A DNA stretch of 13,134 bases from an uncultured Saprospiraceae bacterium (GTDB lineage: Bacteria; Bacteroidota; Bacteroidia; Chitinophagales; Saprospiraceae): assembly GCA_937942465.1 (NCBI GenBank), contig CALDEO010000294.1, forward strand, positions 1 to 13,134. Direction: 5' to 3'. The position numbers and the translations under genes were made by a program. This document shows positions 7,573 through 13,134 of this stretch, one piece after another (positions within the stretch are counted from its first letter, which is position 1; every line of letters begins with the position of its first letter). The notes below the pieces were generated by a model that did no database searches, was not told where the DNA came from, and worked only from the letters and a program-made list of their open reading frames with translations.

Positions 7573-8139
7573 ATGGCAAATACATCAGAAATAAGAAATG
7601 GACTCTGTATAGAATATAGTAATGATATATACTCTGTAGTTGAGTTTCTACATGTAAAACCAGGTAAAGGGCCGGCTTTTGTAAGAACAAAGCTCAAGAG
7701 TCTTACCAATGGTAAAGTTGTAGATAATACATTCCCTTCTAGTCATAAAATACAAATAGTACGTGTAGAAAGAAGAACATACCAATATCTGTATAATGAT
7801 GATATGGGGTATCACTTCATGAATAATGAAACATTTGAACAAACAAGTATCGAAGAAAAGATGCTTGATAAGCCTAATCTTTTGAAAGAAGGTATGTCTG
7901 TAGAAATTCTTTTCCACGCAGATAAAGAAATACCCCTTACAATCGATATGCCTCAGTACGTTACTTACGAGATAACATACACTGAGCCAGGAGCAAAAGG
8001 TAATACTGCGACGAATGCTATGAAACCTGCCACTATAGAGACTGGTGCAGAGATCAGAGTGCCTCTATTCATCAATGAAGGAGATAAAATCAAAGTAGAG
8101 ACTAAGACATCTAATTATGTAGAACGAGTTAAATCATAG
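7573..8139 (+). CDS. efp: Translation elongation factor P
   Basis: EF-P binds the ribosome between the P and E sites and relieves stalling at consecutive prolines. The 188-residue length and three-domain layout are typical: an N-terminal KOW-like domain (about 1-65), a central OB domain (about 67-130) and a C-terminal OB domain (about 131-188). The loop that reaches the peptidyl-transferase centre reads HVKPGKGPAF with K32 at the tip, so it is a lysine-type EF-P rather than the arginine type modified by EarP. No modification enzyme gene lies in the window. The C-terminal half keeps TYTEPGAKGNTATNAMKPA and ETGAEIRVPLFI, both characteristic. It sits between fabH and accB, only five bases before accB, so it is almost certainly co-transcribed with accB. 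Confidence 0.97.
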   Translation: MANTSEIRNGLCIEYSNDIYSVVEFLHVKPGKGPAFVRTKLKSLTNGKVVDNTFPSSHKIQIVRVERRTYQYLYNDDMGYHFMNNETFEQTSIEEKMLDKPNLLKEGMSVEILFHADKEIPLTIDMPQYVTYEITYTEPGAKGNTATNAMKPATIETGAEIRVPLFINEGDKIKVETKTSNYVERVKS

Positions 8140-8144
8140 TAAGA

Positions 8145-8639
8145 ATGACTTTCAAAGAAATACAAGACCTTATCAGATTAGTCAACAAAACAGACTTAAC
8201 TGAGCTTAAAGTAAAAGATGGAGAGTTTGAGATTTCGATCCGAACTAAGAAATTTGCTAAAGCAATGAAGCAAGAGTTTATAAGTGCTCCACAGCAAATG
8301 ATGGCATTGCCGTCTCAGACTGCTGCACCCTTAGCTACTCCAGAGGTAGCTGCGCCGAGCAAAGATAAACCAGCAGCAACTGAGCCTGATACCTCTAATC
8401 TTTTAGAGGTAAAATCTCCTATAGTGGGTACCTTCTATAGAAGTTCTAGTCCTGATAAGCCTGCATTTATAAAAGTAGGTGACGAGATAGCTGCAGGTGA
8501 TGTGGTATGTATCGTAGAGGCAATGAAACTATTCAACGAGATCGAAAGTGAAGTGAGTGGTAAAGTTGTTAAGGTATGTATCGAAGATGCATCTCCAGTA
8601 GAGTACGATCAAGTTTTATTTTTGGTAGAGCCCGCTTAA
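8145..8639 (+). CDS. accB: Biotin carboxyl carrier protein of acetyl-CoA carboxylase
   Basis: BCCP carries the biotin that shuttles CO2 from biotin carboxylase to the carboxyltransferase, giving malonyl-CoA. The 164-residue product has a short N-terminal helical region (1-40), a flexible Ala/Pro-rich linker (about 48-85) and a C-terminal biotinyl domain (about 87-163). The biotin-attachment motif is EAMK with K128 as the modified lysine. The thumb seen in acetyl-CoA carboxylase BCCPs is present around FYRSSSPD (97-104), which separates it from generic biotinyl domains. The ATG follows the efp stop by five bases, suggesting coupled translation, and accC begins 48 bases downstream. Confidence 0.97.
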   Translation: MTFKEIQDLIRLVNKTDLTELKVKDGEFEISIRTKKFAKAMKQEFISAPQQMMALPSQTAAPLATPEVAAPSKDKPAATEPDTSNLLEVKSPIVGTFYRSSSPDKPAFIKVGDEIAAGDVVCIVEAMKLFNEIESEVSGKVVKVCIEDASPVEYDQVLFLVEPA

Positions 8640-8687
8640 TCCACGATTAAGAAGCAATTACCTTAAGTTAATCTAAAATCCATCATC

Positions 8688-10031
8688 ATGTTCGGAAAGA
8701 TATTGATCGCTAATCGCGGTGAAATAGCACTACGTATTATACGTACTTGTAAAGAAATGGGAATTAAGACAGTAGCAGTATATTCTACTGCTGATAGAGA
8801 TAGCTTACATGTAAGATTTGCCGATGAGGCGGTCTGTATAGGGCCTCCATCATCTACAGAGTCGTACTTGAGTATTCCCAAAATCATGGCAGCTGTTGAG
8901 ATTACTAATGCTGATGCAGTCCACCCAGGGTATGGATTCCTTGCGGAGAATGCTGACTTTGCAGAGGTATGTCAAGAGTATGGAGTGAAGTTTATAGGAC
9001 CTGCTCCTGAGATGATCAGAAAGATGGGTGATAAAGTTACTGCCAAAGATACCATGATTAAAGCTGGTGTACCTGTTGTACCTGGTACAGGAGGACTTGT
9101 CAAAGATGCTAAATCAGCAATTGTTGTTGCTAAAGAAATAGGATTTCCAGTAATTATCAAAGCTACTGCCGGCGGTGGTGGTAAAGGTATGAGAATCGTC
9201 GAACGAGCGGAAGATATGAAAGAAAATCTCGAGCTAGCACAGAAAGAAGCAAAAGCTTCATTCGGTAATGACGGTATCTATGTTGAGAAATTTATAGAAG
9301 AACCAAGACATATTGAAATCCAAATTATCGGAGATCAATCAGGTAAAGTAATACACCTATCAGAGAGAGATTGCTCTATACAACGTAGACATCAAAAATT
9401 GGTAGAAGAGTCTCCGTCACCATTTATGACCGACGAACTAAGAGAACGTATGGGTGCCGCTGCGATCAAAGCAGGTGAGTGTATCAAGTACGAAGGTGTA
9501 GGTACTGTAGAGTTTTTAGTCGATAAGAATAGAGATTTCTACTTCATGGAGATGAATACTCGGATACAAGTAGAACACTGTGTGACGGAGGAAGTGATCG
9601 ATCATGACCTGATCAAAGAACAGATAAAAGTTGCTGCCGGTATCAATATAGAAGGTGGTAATAGAATACCAATGATGCATGCGATGGAAGTACGTATCAA
9701 TGCTGAAGATCCGTTTAATGATTGGAGACCATCACCAGGTAAAATCAATAGTTTTCATAGTGCGAAGGGGCATGGAGTACGTGTAGATACACATGTATAT
9801 GCAGGATACTCAGTACCACCTTATTATGACTCAATGATTGCCAAGTTGATCTGTAGAGCTCAGACGAGAGAGGAGTGTATCACCAAGATGCAAAGAGCAT
9901 TGGATGAGTTTATTATTGAAGGGATCAAGACTACGATTCCATTCCATAAGATGCTTATGAAGGATGAAGACTTTAGAGCTGGCAACTTCCATACAGGATT
10001 CTTAAATACATTCGACCTTACGGAAAAATAA
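8688..10031 (+). CDS. accC: Biotin carboxylase subunit of acetyl-CoA carboxylase
   Basis: AccC uses ATP and bicarbonate to carboxylate the biotin on AccB. The 447-residue length is standard. The N-terminal domain begins [17 protein letters not shown]. The ATP-grasp domain has K116 (MGDK), K158, the glycine-rich loop AGGGGKGM (161-168) and K237 (RRHQKLVEE). Metal ligands are E275 and E288, with N290 and the catalytic R292 and E296 in MNTRIQVEH. The C-terminal biotin carboxylase domain (about 330-445) contains EVRINAEDP and YYDSMIAKL. No key residue is missing. The length fits a stand-alone AccC rather than a fused propionyl- or pyruvate-carboxylase subunit, and the neighbouring accB confirms it. 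The carboxyltransferase genes accA and accD are not in the window. Confidence 0.98.
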   Translation: MFGKILIANRGEIALRIIRTCKEMGIKTVAVYSTADRDSLHVRFADEAVCIGPPSSTESYLSIPKIMAAVEITNADAVHPGYGFLAENADFAEVCQEYGVKFIGPAPEMIRKMGDKVTAKDTMIKAGVPVVPGTGGLVKDAKSAIVVAKEIGFPVIIKATAGGGGKGMRIVERAEDMKENLELAQKEAKASFGNDGIYVEKFIEEPRHIEIQIIGDQSGKVIHLSERDCSIQRRHQKLVEESPSPFMTDELRERMGAAAIKAGECIKYEGVGTVEFLVDKNRDFYFMEMNTRIQVEHCVTEEVIDHDLIKEQIKVAAGINIEGGNRIPMMHAMEVRINAEDPFNDWRPSPGKINSFHSAKGHGVRVDTHVYAGYSVPPYYDSMIAKLICRAQTREECITKMQRALDEFIIEGIKTTIPFHKMLMKDEDFRAGNFHTGFLNTFDLTEK

Positions 10032-10117
10032 TGTAATATCAAGTCACAGATTGCTATAAATGTAGATGAATATAACTCAATGTTAGGTCCATCAACGTTA
10101 TAGTTAAAAGCTACATA

Positions 10118-11932
10118 ATGAAAGGTTTCTGGAGACTTTTATCTTATATCAAAAACTATAAGCAGCAGGTAATTTTATCTGCTGTATCCAATATACTTAC
10201 TGCGCTATTTACCGTAGTAAGTATTCCATTGATTATACCATTTTTCCAGATTTTATTTGGCCAAGAGGCAGCTGTGTCAACAGGTAATGAATCCCTAGAC
10301 GAAGGTCTAGTGACGCAGTTAAAGATGTACTTTGTCAATATCATAGAGACCTCTGGCAAGGGGCAAGCATTACTGATGGTCTGCATTATGATTGCAGCCG
10401 TGTTTTTTCTTAAAAACTTATTTCGATACTTGGCGCTGTACTTTATGGCTCCAGTACGTAATGGTATCGTACGTAATATTAGAAGTTCGTTATTTCAAAA
10501 GTACCTTACCTTACCATTAGCATTCCATACAGAGGAGCGAAAAGGAGATCTACTATCAAGGATTACAAGTGATGTACAGGAGGTAGAGTGGAGTATTCTC
10601 AATGTCATCGAGGCCATATTTAAATCTCCATTGATTATCATTGGGAGTATTGGGTTTATGATTTATGTCAGCCCACAGCTGACTGTATTTGTGTTTATAT
10701 TATTGCTATTTACGGGTTTGATCATCGGGTCTATCTCCAAGGTATTAAAGAAGCAATCAAAGGAAGTACAGCGCAATCTGGCGATGATCAATACGGTAGT
10801 AGAGGAGAGTCTCTCAGGCTTAAGAGTAATCAAGTCATTTAATGCAGAGGCTGCTCAGAGTGCAACCTTCGAAAAATATAATGGAGCATACGAAAGTAGT
10901 CTCACAAGGTTGCTCAGACGTAGAGATCTATCATCACCGATGTCTGAGTTTTTAGGGATCAGTGTAGTGACGGTACTACTATGGTATGGATCCAATCAAG
11001 TATTCAAGTCACAATTGACTCCAGATACATTTTTTGCTTTTGTACTTGCATTCTATCAGGTGATAGAGCCATCTAAGGCATTCACATCAGCATATTACAA
11101 TATCCAGAAGGGACTAGCTGCAGTAGATCGGATCGATAGCATTATACAGACTAAAAACGATATTGTAGATATTGCTCAACCTGTCAAAATGCATGCATTT
11201 GAGCAGCGTATCCATCTAGATAATATTTCATTTTCTTATGAGGATGATACTAAAGTGATCGATCAACTCAATCTAGAAATTAAAAAAGGAGAGATCATAG
11301 CCCTTGTAGGATCTTCTGGTAGTGGTAAGTCTACCATTGTCAATCTGCTACCAAGATTTTATGATGTCGATCAAGGAGCTATCAAGATAGATGGTGTAGA
11401 TATCAAGGATATGGCCTTGTCAGAGTTGCGAGAGCTCTATGGCATAGTCAATCAAGATACGGTACTATTTCATGATACGGTATACAACAATATAGTCTTT
11501 GGTAAGGCCGATGTGACTCATGATGAGGTAGTAGCGGCAGCTAAAGTGGCTTTCGCCAATGATTTTATTAGCACATTATCAGAGGGTTATGAAACCAAAA
11601 TAGGAGATCGTGGCGTTAAGCTTAGTGGAGGACAGCGACAACGGATCGCTATTGCTAGAGCAGTCTTGCGTAATCCACCAATATTTATATTAGATGAGGC
11701 AACATCGGCGCTAGATGCAGAATCAGAAGAACTTGTACAACTAGCGTTGGATCATTTAATGACCGGTCGGACAGCGATTGTCGTTGCGCATCGTTTGTCT
11801 ACTGTAAAGAATGCTGATCGTATTTTAGTTCTTGATAAAGGCCGAGTTGTAGAAGAGGGAAACCACGAACAACTCATAGGGCAAAAAGGAATCTATCAAA
11901 AACTTGTAGAAAAGCAGTCTTTTTTGGTATAA
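10118..11932 (+). CDS. MsbA-like ABC exporter (fused membrane and ATPase domains)
   Basis: This is a half-size type IV ABC exporter that should act as a homodimer in the inner membrane. The N-terminal membrane domain (about 1-330) has six predicted helices near 18-46, 84-108, 160-183, 187-207, 278-295 and 303-320. The ATPase domain (about 362-600) is complete: Walker A GSSGSGKST (398-406), Q-loop Q446, signature LSGGQ (502-506), Walker B IFILDE (522-527) and the switch histidine H558 in VAHRLS. At 604 residues it is close to MsbA, which flips lipid A and phospholipid, but multidrug and peptide exporters look alike, so the substrate is not assigned. It follows accC by 86 bases on the same strand. 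No peptidase domain is present, which argues against a bacteriocin-processing exporter. Confidence 0.95.
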   Translation: MKGFWRLLSYIKNYKQQVILSAVSNILTALFTVVSIPLIIPFFQILFGQEAAVSTGNESLDEGLVTQLKMYFVNIIETSGKGQALLMVCIMIAAVFFLKNLFRYLALYFMAPVRNGIVRNIRSSLFQKYLTLPLAFHTEERKGDLLSRITSDVQEVEWSILNVIEAIFKSPLIIIGSIGFMIYVSPQLTVFVFILLLFTGLIIGSISKVLKKQSKEVQRNLAMINTVVEESLSGLRVIKSFNAEAAQSATFEKYNGAYESSLTRLLRRRDLSSPMSEFLGISVVTVLLWYGSNQVFKSQLTPDTFFAFVLAFYQVIEPSKAFTSAYYNIQKGLAAVDRIDSIIQTKNDIVDIAQPVKMHAFEQRIHLDNISFSYEDDTKVIDQLNLEIKKGEIIALVGSSGSGKSTIVNLLPRFYDVDQGAIKIDGVDIKDMALSELRELYGIVNQDTVLFHDTVYNNIVFGKADVTHDEVVAAAKVAFANDFISTLSEGYETKIGDRGVKLSGGQRQRIAIARAVLRNPPIFILDEATSALDAESEELVQLALDHLMTGRTAIVVAHRLSTVKNADRILVLDKGRVVEEGNHEQLIGQKGIYQKLVEKQSFLV

Positions 11933-11937
11933 ATAGT

Positions 11938-11945
11938 TAATTTTG
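11938..11945 (+). promoter_or_regulatory. Candidate -7 box for the T9SS-tail gene
   Basis: TAATTTTG is an exact match to TAnnTTTG. It lies just after the exporter stop codon and 28 bases before the next ATG, the same spacing as for efp and fabH. No TTTG is found at the expected distance upstream, so the gene may have a weak or regulated promoter of its own. Confidence 0.4.
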
Positions 11946-11973
11946 AGTCATTAAGATATTACAATAAATTGGT

Positions 11974-13098
11974 ATGCAAAGAATTTTACTTTTCGTTTTA
12001 GTGTTGTTCAGTACTACTGTGCATAGCCAGATAACGGTTACTTCAAGCAGTCTTGTGTCTGTAGGTGATACATTATTCACTGGTATAGACAATGATCCTA
12101 TTGATTTGGATCTTGGTAGTACTGGTCCTAATCAATCATGGGATTTTAGCCAATTGGATGTTGCATTCTATAACAGAACAGAATTTGTAGCAGTACCTGA
12201 TAATGATGAATCTGATGCATTTCCTAATGCTAATTTGTTTGTATCGACTGGAACTGTTGGCGGTGTTTATTACCGTAAGGAAAATGGTGTAATATATGAA
12301 GAAGGAAGGTCAGGACTAGATCCATTGACCAATGAGGTACCTCTAAGTGTTAAAAATACTGGCGTAGCTATATACAGAACGACTCCACTTGAATATGAAG
12401 ATACAAGTAATAATAATTACTCATTTGAAGTGAAGTTTTCAGGAGAGTTGATCCCTGATACATTACTAGAAAATGTACCGATCACACCAGACTCAGTACG
12501 TATCACAGTAGATAATACTAGAGAAGGCACAGTAGATGCATGGGGTAGCTTAGAGCTGCCAGATGGCACATATGATGTGTTGAGAGAACGAGTAACAATA
12601 TCTTCGGAGACAGTAATAGAGGTTAAGACATTTTTAGGATGGTTGGAGATTGATCCAGCTTTACTAGGTGGATTGGGTGATTTATTTGCACCTACATCTA
12701 CGGACTCATATAGATTTTATGCTGACGGAGTCAAAGAAGTATTAGCGCAAGTTAATATTGACGAAGATGGAGTTGTCACTAGAGCATCGATCAGAGCTAG
12801 AGACTTAAATTCATCGGCGATTGTACTACGACCTGATGAGTCAGAGGTATTTGTACACCCTAATCCTTCATTCGGTAACGTAAGTTTTGAGTTTGTTAAC
12901 CTTAAGAGAGGGTACTATTCTATTCAAGTATCTAATATTTTAGGGAAAAGATTGTACAATCAACGCTTTTTTGTTGATCAGAATGCAAGAATTAATGAAG
13001 ACCTATCGTTCTTATCTAAAGGAACATACATCTATACAATCACCAACGAATCAGGTGAAAGAATATCAACTAAAAGATTGGTTATCCTCACGCCGTAA
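11974..13098 (+). CDS. Secreted protein with T9SS type A sorting tail, function unknown
   Basis: The 374-residue product has a signal peptide (residues 1-19, MQRILLFVLVLFSTT, ending HSQ). Its C-terminal residues about 292-374 form a typical T9SS sorting domain: VHPNPSFGNVSFEF, a YYSIQVSNILGKRLY strand pair, FLSKGTYIYTI and the final KRLVI. Such tails are recognised by the type IX system in the outer membrane and removed, after which the protein is released or attached to surface lipopolysaccharide. The middle part (20-290) is beta-rich and acidic, with a GPNQSWDFSQL motif near 51-61 and a second part around LPDGTYDVLRERVTI (195-209); I do not recognise an enzymatic motif. It lies 41 bases after the exporter on the same strand. 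Secretion route is well supported; function is unknown. Confidence 0.93.
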   Translation: MQRILLFVLVLFSTTVHSQITVTSSSLVSVGDTLFTGIDNDPIDLDLGSTGPNQSWDFSQLDVAFYNRTEFVAVPDNDESDAFPNANLFVSTGTVGGVYYRKENGVIYEEGRSGLDPLTNEVPLSVKNTGVAIYRTTPLEYEDTSNNNYSFEVKFSGELIPDTLLENVPITPDSVRITVDNTREGTVDAWGSLELPDGTYDVLRERVTISSETVIEVKTFLGWLEIDPALLGGLGDLFAPTSTDSYRFYADGVKEVLAQVNIDEDGVVTRASIRARDLNSSAIVLRPDESEVFVHPNPSFGNVSFEFVNLKRGYYSIQVSNILGKRLYNQRFFVDQNARINEDLSFLSKGTYIYTITNESGERISTKRLVILTP

Positions 13099-13104
13099 AT
13101 ATTA

Positions 13105-13134
13105 ATGATGCAGACAAAAGCCAACTTCGTAACT
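13105..13134 (+). CDS. Possible start of a further gene (partial)
   Basis: Two consecutive ATG codons at 13105 and 13108, six bases after the previous stop, open a frame of ten codons (MMQTKANFVT) that runs off the right edge. The close spacing suits a co-transcribed gene, but so short a stretch cannot be distinguished from chance and no family can be named. Confidence 0.25.
   Translation, partial: MMQTKANFVT

Noticed and set aside
1..13134. tRNA, rRNA, CRISPR, insertion sequence or attachment site
   Set aside because: No cloverleaf-like sequence, direct repeat-spacer pattern, transposase motif or flanking duplication was noticed when reading both strands. The regular repeats at the left are protein-level SprB units, not CRISPR.

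Overview
The window looks like chromosomal DNA of a Bacteroidota bacterium, probably from the Saprospiria or a related gliding lineage. The evidence is a giant surface protein built from SprB-type repeats, a protein with a type IX secretion (T9SS) C-terminal tail, A/T-rich start regions without Shine-Dalgarno sites, promoter-like boxes of the Bacteroidota TTTG/TAnnTTTG type, and a fabH-efp-accB-accC gene order. No mobile element, CRISPR array, rRNA or tRNA gene was seen.

Left half, minus strand. Bases 1-3560 are one uninterrupted reading frame, 1186 codons without a stop, open at the left edge. I translated it codon by codon. It has a signal peptide, a cohesin-like N-terminal domain, eleven SprB-like repeats of about 77-98 residues, and an Ig-like module of the kind that usually precedes a gliding-motility/T9SS C-terminal domain, which would lie just outside the window. 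Upstream of it, on the same strand, are hutI (imidazolonepropionase, 3777-5012) and a secreted thioredoxin fused to a C-terminal SPOR domain (5119-5913).

Middle. A gap of about 590 bases (5914-6506) separates the minus-strand genes from the plus-strand genes. It holds no convincing gene, but it contains two perfect inverted repeats and a candidate fabH promoter.

Right half, plus strand. fabH, efp, accB and accC form a compact cluster for starting fatty-acid synthesis (biotin carboxyl carrier, biotin carboxylase, ketoacyl-ACP synthase III), with translation factor EF-P embedded in it. An MsbA-like lipid/multidrug ABC exporter follows, then a T9SS cargo protein of unknown function. A further gene may begin in the last 30 bases.

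How the genes fit together: AccB and AccC are two subunits of the acetyl-CoA carboxylase that makes malonyl-CoA. FabH condenses malonyl-ACP with an acyl-CoA primer, and the exporter could move finished lipid across the inner membrane. The two T9SS-type proteins and the Trx-SPOR protein belong to the cell envelope. The most unusual items are the cohesin plus SprB-repeat architecture, the thioredoxin-SPOR fusion, and a strong hairpin inside the 5' coding part of hutI. I did not find evidence for a wholly new multi-gene system.
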